Assembly (NCBI RefSeq): GCF_047495875.1
Contig: NC_092474.1
Location: 6,651,001-6,715,000 of the forward strand
Length of the DNA: 64,000 bases
Reading direction: 5' to 3'
Source of the DNA: Pithys albifrons albifrons
Taxonomy: Eukaryota > Chordata > Aves > Passeriformes > Thamnophilidae
Shown piece by piece: positions 56,101 through 62,763 of the stretch (positions within the stretch are counted from its first letter, which is position 1; every line of letters starts with the position of its first letter). Below the pieces are notes generated by a model. It had not been told where the DNA came from, searched no databases, and saw only the letters and a program-made list of their open reading frames with translations. The position numbers and the translations under genes are program-made.

Positions 56101-57659
56101 ATTCCCCACCTGGCTTGCTCCACACAGAGAGGAAAGTTGGGCCAGTACAAGTTTTATCTTTTGAAGAAGTTTCTATCCATTTAATCATCCTCTTTTTAAG
56201 CAGGTTGGATGGTGTGAGGTGGGCAGAAAACAAACCAGAACATCTCACTACAGAAATCCTCATATTCTGTATGAATAGAACTCTATCTATGCTATTCTAC
56301 CCGCAGTAAACTTAAAAAATATCTTATAAAATAAGTCATTTATTCAAGTATTTGAATGTAGTTTTTCTCACTGCTGAAGTTGACACTAAAACTGTTTCCC
56401 TAAAAGCCACTCAAGTTTCATAGAGACACACAAATAAATGAAGTTACAGTGATACCAACTAAGTCTTTCATGTTCAACTCCAAAAGACTTTTCAAGATCT
56501 GAAATGCCAATTTAGAAGCCCAACAACGGAGCAGGGACTGGGATGTGGAAATAAGGTGTAAAAAGATATGGGGTCTTGTTGTCTCAGTCAAACTCTATTT
56601 ACACATAAATAGATATATATATTTACATATATTCTCTCTACAGGCCCCACAGAGTGTTTTAAGGCAGCATTAACATACCTGGGACGAGTCAGAATATTCA
56701 GCTTCCTTCTAAGTTCCTGATGTTCAGTTATGGTTAAGGAATATGGTTTTCTTTGGAAAACAACCCCCCACACCTCAATTCCCAAACCAAGCGAGAAAAC
56801 ACTGAAGAAAAAGTTCACAGAACAACAAACAGAATTTCAGACCTTCCTTTTCACCACCCTGGGGATTATTTACAAATCCACTTGTAGCTCAAGAAACACA
56901 GTAAAATGAAAAAACTATGAAAAAGCAAACTAGCTGGGACAGGCCAAGTAGTGCAATTCATTACATGCACTACAGTTGTATGAACATGCTTGTAACACTC
57001 TGTTTTGAAAACACCGACTGTTATCACAAAAGAAAAGGCAAAAGCAAGACAACCATACTTGAAAATGGGGAACACACCACAAAACCCATTTCAGATCCCA
57101 CTCTGTCGCAGTGGCAAACCCCAAAACACTCTCAGGAACCTGCCACGACTTAACAACTTAAAATTATTTGCAGCTGCGTTAAAAACAAACCGTGCAGGCG
57201 AACACGCGGCTGTTTCTCTGCCCTGGCGGGGCACAAGGCCGGAGCTGGCGGCACCGCGGCCCGGGGTGCGAGTTCTGGGGGCAAAACGGCCTCGAGGAGG
57301 GCAGGGAGGACCCTCAGGCCGCACCCGGGGGTGTCCCCTCATAACCCGGAGGTGTCCGTCCCTCACAGCCCTGGAGTGTCCCCTCAGAACCCGGGGGTGT
57401 CCGTCCCTCATAGCCCGAGGGTGTCCCCCCCTCCCAGCCCCCGGTCCGCCGTGAGGGCCGCGACACCGGCCCGAGGGACCCGCGCCCGTCCCCGCCACGC
57501 CACCAGGATATTCTCTGCCCGCAGGCGCTGCACCGTCTCGTCGCGGTCCCGCAGGCGCTGCCAGAGCTGCAGAAGGTCCTCGGGCTCTGGGTCCCCGTCC
57601 GTGTCCCCGTCCGTCCGCCCGAACAGTGCGCGGGTCCCGCACTCCAGCCCCGCCGCCAT
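46332..57659 (-). CDS. ZCCHC8: ZCCHC8, gene-level entry, 14 coding exons, 696 residues
   Basis: ZCCHC8 is the scaffold of the nuclear exosome targeting (NEXT) complex. It binds the RNA helicase MTR4 and RBM7 and sends promoter upstream transcripts and other non-coding RNAs to the nuclear exosome. Fourteen exons join into 2,091 nt with no phase conflict. Visible in order: N-terminal coiled coil (about 28-62); a conserved middle region (66-207); a CCHC zinc knuckle with C213, C216, H221, C226; a PSP domain (about 253-312, LPPFIYRMRQLGYPPGWL); a proline-rich stretch; an acidic stretch; and the C-terminal MTR4-regulating segment (FEFENMAESTGVYLRIRS). Length is close to the human protein (about 707). 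The first exon is shorter and lacks the human acidic run. The start is the ATG at 57,659 in GCCAAGATGGCGGC context. Confidence 0.96.
47877..47991 (-). CDS. ZCCHC8: ZCCHC8 exon 13 (residues 391-428)
   Basis: 115 nt from acceptor CTCTTCAG to donor TCTG|GTACAG, encoding a basic Ser/Pro stretch (PSPKSNNKRV...SKRLREDS) ending in the acidic ADMDLDS. The basic part probably acts as a nuclear localisation signal (inference). Phase 0 in, phase 1 out. Confidence 0.92.
48435..48518 (-). CDS. ZCCHC8: ZCCHC8 exon 12 (residues 363-390)
   Basis: 84 nt, phase 0 at both ends, from acceptor TTGCTGCAG to donor CATGGG|GTGAGT, encoding EWQIFGSIPMQPSQQKEVFA and HYLSSFHG. It matches the human EWRIFGSIPM...QQKDVFANYL block. 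Confidence 0.94.
49572..49687 (-). CDS. ZCCHC8: ZCCHC8 exon 11 (residues 324-362)
   Basis: 116 nt from acceptor GTTACAG to donor CCAGAT|GTAAGT, encoding an acidic start (NGEAEDEAS) and then ITYDVSKLVNYPGFNISTPS followed by GIPD. The second part matches human closely. Confidence 0.94.
49890..50266. repeat. C/T-rich minisatellite abutting ZCCHC8 exon 10 donor
   Basis: Irregular units of ccagccccacatccctcccc(tttcccatcc) over about 375 bp. On the transcript it is G/A-rich with many GGG runs and starts within about 10 nt of the donor. ORFs of 100-224 codons reading through it are artefacts. Confidence 0.85.
50271..50413 (-). CDS. ZCCHC8: ZCCHC8 exon 10, PSP domain (residues 276-323)
   Basis: 143 nt from acceptor TTGCTCAG to donor CAGAG|GTGAGG. 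It encodes EVLQDALGVTERSLPPFIYR then MRQLGYPPGWLKEAEMEHSG, the conserved core of the PSP domain. The intron immediately downstream is a C/T-rich (sense G/A-rich) minisatellite. Confidence 0.95.
51051..51193 (-). CDS. ZCCHC8: ZCCHC8 exon 9, start of PSP domain (residues 229-275)
   Basis: 143 nt from acceptor CTCTCCAAG to donor ATTAG|GTATGT, encoding PRNAARISERRKEFLDACGD and then FQQRYHVEEVEERFGKFKPG. The second half is the beginning of the PSP domain shared with SF3B2. It is highly conserved. Confidence 0.95.
51384..51442 (-). pseudogene. Decayed duplicate of ZCCHC8 exon 7 (pseudoexon)
   Basis: The ~102 bp at 51,388-51,489 match 52,732-52,834 (exon 7 plus its acceptor flank) at about 88% by eye. 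The copy would read EVFSQTLSPDGQEIQVKPR with no stop and keeps an acceptor-like CACCAG. The donor GT has become GA (AGGAG|GATC). It sits in the intron between exons 8 and 9. It is probably not spliced in. Confidence 0.85.
51720..51780 (-). CDS. ZCCHC8: ZCCHC8 exon 8, CCHC zinc knuckle (residues 208-228)
   Basis: 61 nt from acceptor TTTAAGCAG to donor CCAGAG|GTAAAG, encoding PKPLCFNCGSEDHQMKDCPE. The CX2CX4HX4C knuckle is complete (C213, C216, H221, C226). Knuckles of this type bind single-stranded RNA or protein partners. Confidence 0.95.
52728..52786 (-). CDS. ZCCHC8: ZCCHC8 exon 7 (residues 189-207)
   Basis: 59 nt from acceptor AGATACCAG to donor AAAAG|GTTTGT, encoding QVFTQILSLDGQEIQAKPK, against human QVFSHIVSLEGQEIQVKAK. 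The acceptor has little pyrimidine tract. A decayed copy of this exon and its flanks lies downstream at 51,384-51,442. Confidence 0.9.
54111..54221 (-). CDS. ZCCHC8: ZCCHC8 exon 6 (residues 152-188)
   Basis: 111 nt from acceptor CTCTGCAG, encoding VVGSVVYFTNFCLDKLGQPL then LNENPQLTEGWDIPKYP, almost identical to human. The donor that keeps alignment and phase is CCT|GTTTGC (54,110-54,109), a poor match to consensus. Confidence 0.9.
54530..54607 (-). CDS. ZCCHC8: ZCCHC8 exon 5 (residues 126-151)
   Basis: 78 nt from acceptor CCTGCCAG to donor TTTAGT|GTAAGT, encoding PSSVVLEED, a serine-rich stretch and LKEAFS. Human has PSSIVLEED...KEAFS with a different middle. A 33-bp minisatellite lies about 60 bp upstream of the acceptor. 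Confidence 0.92.
54666..54797. repeat. 33-bp minisatellite, 4 copies, in ZCCHC8 intron 4
   Basis: Units of attagtgaagtctgtaaaag plus gcacagaacacaa recur exactly every 33 bp with one or two substitutions. It begins about 60 bp upstream (transcript sense) of the exon 5 acceptor. Confidence 0.92.
55379..55484 (-). CDS. ZCCHC8: ZCCHC8 exon 4 (residues 90-125)
   Basis: 106 nt from acceptor TTCTCACAG to donor CACAG|GTATGA, encoding RYHQEIEDFVFNLVQKYEEQ and a charged tail ending NAKPQ. It is conserved in the amphipathic helix and divergent in the charged tail. Confidence 0.93.
55988..56062 (-). CDS. ZCCHC8: ZCCHC8 exon 3 (residues 65-89)
   Basis: 75 nt from acceptor TGTCCTAG to donor TCTAA|GTAAGTG, encoding GISVENSKVDGPLLQILFMN then NVIS. 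It matches the human GILVNDTKLDGPILQILFMN block. The split codons on both sides give Ser and Lys. Confidence 0.93.
   Translation of the reverse strand, partial: WNLSGKLQSGWASPADFIYEQCHL
56679..56716 (-). CDS. ZCCHC8: ZCCHC8 exon 2 (residues 53-64)
   Basis: A 38-nt exon from acceptor CATCAG to donor CCCAG|GTATGT, encoding ELRRKLNILTRP, the end of the N-terminal coiled coil. Phase 0 in, phase 2 out. Confidence 0.92.
57504..57659 (-). CDS. ZCCHC8: ZCCHC8 exon 1 (residues 1-52)
   Basis: 156 nt in the CpG island, from ATG 57,659 to donor CTG|GTGGCG. It starts MAAGLECGTRALFG, has a short acidic run (DGDTDGDPEPED) and ends in coiled coil (LRDRDETVQRLRAENIL). Joining to exon 2 gives RAENIL-ELRRKLN against human RAENQ-ELKRKLN, one residue longer. 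The N-terminal 25 residues are not recognisably conserved, so the start rests on the in-frame ATG and its YY1-like context. Confidence 0.85.
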
Positions 57660-57717
57660 CTTGGCCGCCGCAGGAAGGGCGGGGCAGCGCGGGGCGGCTG
57701 GGAGAGCGAGGGCCGGG

Positions 57718-57737
57718 ACTACAACTCCCGGCGTGCA
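57718..57737 (+). promoter_or_regulatory. ZNF143/Staf-type motif in ZCCHC8 promoter
   Basis: actacaactcccggcgtgca matches the ACTACAACTCCCAGCATGC promoter element with few changes. It lies about 60 bp upstream of the start codon and forms an inverted pair with 57,779-57,796. Confidence 0.6.
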
Positions 57738-57778
57738 CCGCGGCCCGGGAAAACACCGGGGCGCGGCTGGAGCGCGGG

Positions 57779-57796
57779 GCACGCTGGGAGTTGTAG
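57779..57796 (-). promoter_or_regulatory. Second ZNF143/Staf-type motif, opposite orientation
   Basis: The minus strand reads CTACAACTCCCAGCGTGC, a very good match to the same element. The two motifs face each other across about 40 bp. Confidence 0.65.
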
Positions 57797-58120
57797 GCGG
57801 ATCCCCACAACTCACGGAGGACTCGCGCCCGTTCGTCGGAGTTTTCCTTCTCCCCGAGGGGTGCGGAGAACACGGGGCAGGAGCGGCAGGCAGGGAGTAT
57901 TTTAAAGTAGGCTCTCCTCCCGCAAATCTCCTTATTTTATCCCAAATCCACTTCAAAATAACCAAAGCAAAACTTACTTTACCCCAAACCCACTTCAAAA
58001 TAACCAAAGCAAAACTGACAAGAAAAGATAAGTTTTTCAGACCTCTCTCAATTGGCTTCTCTGAGGTTTGGGATCAAAGACAAATTAGCATAAAGTAAGA
58101 CCTTAGAGAAAAGAAATGTC

Positions 58121-58126
58121 TTTATT
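58121..58126 (-). terminator. RSRC2: Candidate RSRC2 poly(A) signal AATAAA
   Basis: Minus-strand AATAAA about 440 nt after the RSRC2 stop and about 460 nt before the ZCCHC8 start codon, so it lies in the narrow gap between the genes. Confidence 0.55.
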
Positions 58127-58564
58127 ATTAACCAGTTTTTCTGCACTGGATTATGTGCCTATTGGCCCAGACTGCTAAATAACATCTACACAATGTTTCC
58201 TTTTCATGTTTCAAGAATTGAAAATAACTGTACAAGGTTAAAGTACAAAAGTACACAAGACAGTGGACACGAAATATCCATGTATGAGTTTCTCCCATCT
58301 GCTGCTTGTTTGAAAAGTAGAACTTTAACTAAAAAATACTGTCCTCCTCTAGTTCTGTCAAGTTTAATGGAAGTGGGTATAACCTGATTACAACACTAAC
58401 ACCAGGATCACTAATCTGATATTTACAAAAGAATTGTATTTTTCAATAAATTAAAATCAATGCAACACCCATGCTAGCTTTTTTGGTGAACAAGGACCCA
58501 ACATGTGAACAAGAACCTTCCACAGTCCCAAACTTCCCAACATCTGTGTGTGTGTGCTCCTCTC

Positions 58565-58744
58565 TCAGACGGCGTCCATGCCCCGCATGGAGGAGGTGAA
58601 GCCCAGCCCCATCCCTCGCTGGGTGTGGGTCTGGGATCGCGCCATCTCGTACTGCGCGTCCAGGTTCCGGAACACCTCCTCCTGCTGCTTCAGCGTCTTG
58701 TAGCTCTCCTCGTCCACAGAGCTGCACCCGGCCTCATCCTCGCT
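58565..58744 (-). CDS. RSRC2: RSRC2 terminal coding exon
   Basis: 180 nt from acceptor CCTTGCAG to stop TGA. It encodes [40 protein letters not shown] and [19 protein letters not shown], the fully conserved C-terminus. Confidence 0.96.
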   Translation of the reverse strand, partial: SEDEAGCSSVDEESYKTLKQQEEVFRNLDAQYEMARSQTHTQRGMGLGFTSSMRGMDAV

Positions 58745-61700
58745 CTGCAAGGCACAGAGAAGCTATGGAAATATATCTATATAGCTCAAAAATAGTGTGG
58801 CCAGCAGGCCCAGGGCAGTGACCCTTCCCCTGGACTCTGCCTTGGGGAGGCCACACTTGGAGTGTTGTGTTCAGTTCTGGGCCCCTCAGTTCAGGAAAGA
58901 GATTGAGGGGCTGGAGTGGGGCCAGAGAAGAGCAACGAGGCTGGAGAAGGGACTGGACATGGCACTTAAACACCTCCAGGGACAGAGTATCCAACATGCC
59001 TTGATCCAACCCCACTGTGATCACCAGCCCATGGCACAGAGTGCCATGGGCTGGTGATCACAGTGGGACTGGATCAAGGGTTGGACTTGGTTATATCAGA
59101 GGTCTCTTCCAACACAACTGAGAAGAGAAGAGCAACGAGGCTGGAGAAGGGACTGGAGCACAAATGCTGTGGGGAGAGGCTGAGGGAGCTGGGGTTGTTC
59201 AGCCTGGAGAAGAGGAGGCTCAGAGGTGACCTCAGCACTGTCTGGAACTGCCTGAAGGGAAGTTCCAGCCAGGTGGGGGTTGGTCTCTTCTCCCAGGCAC
59301 TCAGCAATAGGACAAGGGGGCACGATGGGCTCAAGCTCTGCCAGGGGAAATTGAAGTTGGAGATCAGAAAAAAATTCTTTCCAGGGAGAGTAATCAGGCA
59401 TTGGAATGGGCTGCCCAGAGAGGGGGTGGATTCCCCATCCCTGGAGGTTTTTAAACTGAGCTTGGCCGTGGCACTGAGTGCCATGATCTGGTAAAGGGAC
59501 TGGAGTTGGACCAAGGGTTGGACTTGATGATCTCTGAGGTCTTTTACAACCCAACCAATTCTCTGATTCTGTATCTATGTATAACAAAGACATCAGCTCT
59601 GCCTTCAGGGGCTGTCCCAAACAGGACTGGTCCTCAAATACTAAACATTTCAGTGGTAAATAAAAATTAAATTTAAACAAAACAAAACGAATTTGTAATA
59701 AAAATTAAACTAGTAAGCATTCGGGTCTATTGCTGTAACATGCTGTGCTGTGTCAACACAGAGGCCTTCGCCCAGTTCCTTCTTCTAACTAATTTAAATA
59801 AATTTCTCCAATTAACTCATTTGTACAAAGAAATGCTGTTTATCAGATTGTATTTGTTACAGCTCCCATTGCTGTTCCAGATCACAACAGCTGTCTTGTT
59901 AGCCAGAAACATAATGAAGTTCTACAGTCTGAATTGAACTCAGATAAAGATGCTGCTTCTGAATTTAACAAATACTTCAAGTTCCTGTCTCCATCAGGTA
60001 GTACCAGGTTAACTTAATATCTCTATTGGTTAAGGTACACTTTAAAATAAATAGAGAATCAAAATTCTACAATTAATAAACTTAATTAACATGCAGAATT
60101 TTTTACCTTTATGCCCATCAGTTTTCTGAACTTGACATTTTGGTCCTTGTTTCCAAAATTTAGTTTTTCCCATATTTCTGCAGACTGTGATTTATCCTGT
60201 ACAGGTTTAAAAAAAACAAACATGTATCACCTTTTTAGGTAAGTTTCCATTAACATCACAATACAGTAGCAACCAAAGAAGGTGTTAAAAACAAGCCCAT
60301 TCTGAAACCCAGCACAGCTGGAAGGGAAAGGTTCCCTGTGTGCCATTCCTGCAGCATCCTCAGGAATTAGGGAAGTCTCCCTAACCATCACAGTGTCCAT
60401 TTCCAGTGGGATTTCCTTCCTTGGGCACACTGTACTCGTTTCCAAAAGTCTGGAAATGCCTTCATGCTTAAGGTGAATTATGGACAAACTAATTTATTTA
60501 TTGAAATGAATCAGTATGTGGCACAACTGCCTGGAGGGCACTCAGGGTTCTTCTTCTCTTCCTTCTGTCTCCCATCAATGCCATGGGAAGCACTTCAGTT
60601 TGTCACACCCCATGGAGGTGACAAGCCAAGGTAGCTTTTATGTCACTGATGCAGATGCTCACTAACCCAATAAACACCCCTGTACTGGCAGTGTCAGAAG
60701 ACAAAAACACAAGTATTTTCCCAATTTTTCCACAGTATCAGCTGGCAAAACCTGCACTCAAATCCAGCAACTTTCTGAAAAAGCAACTGCCACAGGAGCC
60801 TTTTTTTACTTCACTAATTGCAAGGGCACTTGATGCAGCATAAAAAAGCCTGAAGGCTTATTTGGATTTTTAACTTTTGTTACAGCTAGTAATTAATTAC
60901 TCTACTCCTGAAAAGTTACTAGCAAAGTCTACAGACTTGGTTCTGAAATTTGAATTGGAGAGGACACAATCAAATGAGAAATCTCTACAGTGCCAGAAAG
61001 GAATGGTCAGTTTAGACCTTCCATACCTCAGCCACCACTTTTCAGTGAGGGGAGATCATCTGTACTTGATGTTTAGTTGCAAGTTGTAGGAAAACTGAGA
61101 AAAGTAACATTAAGATCCAATTATACTTCTGAAGTTTCATGACATTAGGGTTTTCCTTGGGGCTTGTGCAACAACCATTTCTCACTGAAGGTGTAATTAT
61201 CTCAGTCCTTTCACTTTTAAGTCACAGAATATTCAGAGCTGGAAGGGACCCACAATGATCAGAGTCCAATTCCTGGTTTTGTTGAAGTTGTACCTCAGGC
61301 TGCTGTTGATAGGAAAACCTCCTGACAGGTATGAAAGTAACTTTGCTGGAAATAACATAAATAAGCAGCTTTAAACTGAGTGTAAGATATCTCCAAACCA
61401 GTTTATGCAGGTAAAAGAAAAAGACATTACCCCTTCCTTTTTGCCTTGCCAGAGCATCTTCCTCTTTTTCTCCTGCTCAGCGAATTTCATGGGGTTGACA
61501 GCAGCTGGGTTGTAATAGCTGGGCACAGCAATGCCAGTCTCTGCCAGGGCCTTGGCCTGCAGTGCTGCCATCTGAGCTGCCATGGCAATCTGAGGAGTCA
61601 CTTGTGTTCCCGATGCCAGCAGAGCCGCCACGTTGATGACCGAGCCTCCGGTGGCCGCAGCGGCTGCAGGGAAGGGAACGGGCTCTGAGCTTGGACTTTG

Positions 61701-62532
61701 GGGGAAAAAACCCAACCACCAAACCCACCCTCTGCCCCAAACAAAACAAATCAAAGCCCACAAACACTTCCCTTTAACAGAAATAAGTTGAGAATGCACA
61801 AATAACAAGTGCAGGATCAAACACATGTTTACAGATTAAGAAACATGTCCAACACTTTTAGTAAGGCAGAACTAGAATTGAAACTAATGTACCCCTGAGC
61901 AGCCAAAAGCCTTCCAACTCTGAAGCATAAAGGGTCCAACCACAGAATCATGTTACAGCCTAACTACACAACATTTCTGCTGTATTCTCAGTAAATGGTA
62001 AGAAATCCTGATCATTTTTCTTGGGGTTTTACGTTTCTTATTTTTAGTTTGGTTTTGTTTTTTTCAAACATTTCCTTCTTCTGGCTGTGGTTCTCGTATA
62101 TGGACCAAGTTAAGATTACAAAAAGAAATTCTGCACATGCATTGGACAGGACTGGAACACTCAGCTCACTCTTAACAAGCCTTAATTATCCTTCCCTCAC
62201 ACTCCTGTTTACGAATAATAAAACACACATAAACTACCTGCAGCCATTTCCTGTTGCTTCTGTTTTTCAACCATTTCTTTCTCTCTCTGTTCTTGCAGTT
62301 TCTTTGCTCTTTCCAGTCTGGAAATACACAAAAATAAAACTCTTCAGACATGCAAAGAACACCAGGAGTTATTTCTGTCCCCCCTCACCACAGCCCCAGC
62401 ACCCCTGACCTTCTGGCCAGCGCCTCCTGCGCGTCCATGGCGGTGTTGCGGCCCCGGAAGGGCGGGGGGCTCGGGCTGCGGCTGTGGCTCCTGCTGAACC
62501 TCCGCGGCTTCTCCAGCCTCTTCTTTCGCTCC
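58565..62532 (-). CDS. RSRC2: RSRC2, gene-level entry, last five coding exons (234 residues)
   Basis: RSRC2 is an arginine/serine-rich nuclear protein with a C-terminal coiled coil and SMAP domain. It is linked to splicing and growth control, but its molecular role is poorly defined. Five exons join to 706 nt, phase consistent, ending in TGA at 58,567-58,565. Visible: the end of the RS region ([19 protein letters not shown]), a coiled coil ([20 protein letters not shown]), an alanine-rich segment, and the SMAP-type block [20 protein letters not shown] with MGIK. The match to human is near identity. The N-terminal half, including the long RS repeats, lies beyond position 64,000. Confidence 0.96.
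58796..59125 (+). mobile_element. CR1 LINE 3' fragment with large palindrome
   Basis: CR1 sequence (gttcagttctgggcccctca, gagaagagcaacgaggctgg, agggactggacatggcactt) with an internal deletion, then a 39-bp-arm palindrome and the ggttggacttgg...ggtctcttccaaca end. It lies antisense in the last RSRC2 intron. Confidence 0.88.
58999..59079. repeat. Inverted repeat, 39-bp arms, 3-nt loop, inside CR1
   Basis: Arms 58,999-59,037 and 59,041-59,079 pair at 37 of 39 positions, loop aga. The sequence is nearly the same as the perfect palindrome at 12,884-12,962. Confidence 0.93.
59126..59577 (+). mobile_element. Second CR1 LINE fragment, tandem to the first
   Basis: A longer CR1 3' portion starts directly after the previous copy's end (gagaagagcaacgaggctgg, ggctgagggagctggggttg, ccagccaggtgggggttggt, tgccaggggaaattgaagtt). 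It ends in attctctgattctgt and has the ordinary short gtggcactgagtgccatgat hairpin. Confidence 0.9.
60107..60196 (-). CDS. RSRC2: RSRC2 exon, SMAP domain part 1
   Basis: 90 nt, phase 0 at both ends, from acceptor CCTGTACAG to donor ATAAAG|GTAAAA, encoding [20 protein letters not shown] then [10 protein letters not shown]. It is identical, as far as I recall, to the mammalian SMAP region. Confidence 0.95.
61222..61275 (-). mobile_element. SINE/CR1 3' tail remnant
   Basis: cacagaatattcagagctgg and aagggacccacaatgatcag match the tail of the tRNA-headed SINEs at 2,950 and 27,822. No tRNA-like head follows, so it is truncated. Confidence 0.65.
61431..61663 (-). CDS. RSRC2: RSRC2 exon, alanine-rich segment
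   Basis: 233 nt from acceptor TCCCTGCAG to donor GAAGGG|GTAATG. It encodes [20 protein letters not shown], then [20 protein letters not shown], then the [20 protein letters not shown] block. It is almost unchanged from human. Confidence 0.95.
62238..62317 (-). CDS. RSRC2: RSRC2 exon, coiled coil
   Basis: 80 nt from acceptor TATTTCCAG to donor GCTGCAG|GTAGTT, encoding [20 protein letters not shown] then QQEMAA. It is strongly charged and heptad-like. Split codons on both sides give Arg and Ala. Confidence 0.94.
62410..62532 (-). CDS. RSRC2: RSRC2 exon, end of RS region
   Basis: 123 nt from acceptor GGTTGCAG to donor AGAAG|GTCAGG, encoding [20 protein letters not shown] then [20 protein letters not shown]. 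The correct frame is fixed by the human match. Longer open frames in the other minus-strand frames are shadows. Confidence 0.94.
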
Positions 62533-62611
62533 CTGCAACCAAATGGAACAGCTGCTCAAACAATCCAGGTATGCAGCTTAACAGTTCAGCAAGTATTGGA
62601 TCACAACACTG

Positions 62612-62763
62612 AGAATTTGCTCCATCCCTGGAGGTTTTTAAACTGAGATTGGCCATGGCACTGAGTGCCATGATCTGGTAAAGGGACTGGAGTTGGACCA
62701 AGGGTTGGACCTGATGAGCTTGGAGGTCTTTTCCAACCCAATCCATTCTATGATTCTGTGATT
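62612..62763 (+). mobile_element. CR1 3' fragment
   Basis: ccatccctggaggtttttaa, ggcactgagtgccatgatct, ggttggacctgatgagcttg and attctatgattctgtgat identify about the last 150 bp of a CR1, 80 bp upstream (transcript sense) of an RSRC2 acceptor and antisense to the gene. Confidence 0.9.

Larger units (their letters stand above)
57200..57880. promoter_or_regulatory. ZCCHC8: CpG island, ZCCHC8 promoter and first exon
   Basis: GC- and CpG-dense block covering ZCCHC8 exon 1, its upstream region and the start of intron 1, with GC boxes (ggggcgg) and a YY1-like AAGATGGCGGC at the start codon. The downstream part (57,310-57,430) carries a short degenerate cccgggggtgtccgtccctc repeat. Confidence 0.85.

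Noticed and set aside
59054..59680. Overlapping ORFs of 146-194 codons at 59.0-59.7 kb
   Set aside because: They are CR1 3' sequence and its antisense. No reverse transcriptase or endonuclease domain is present.
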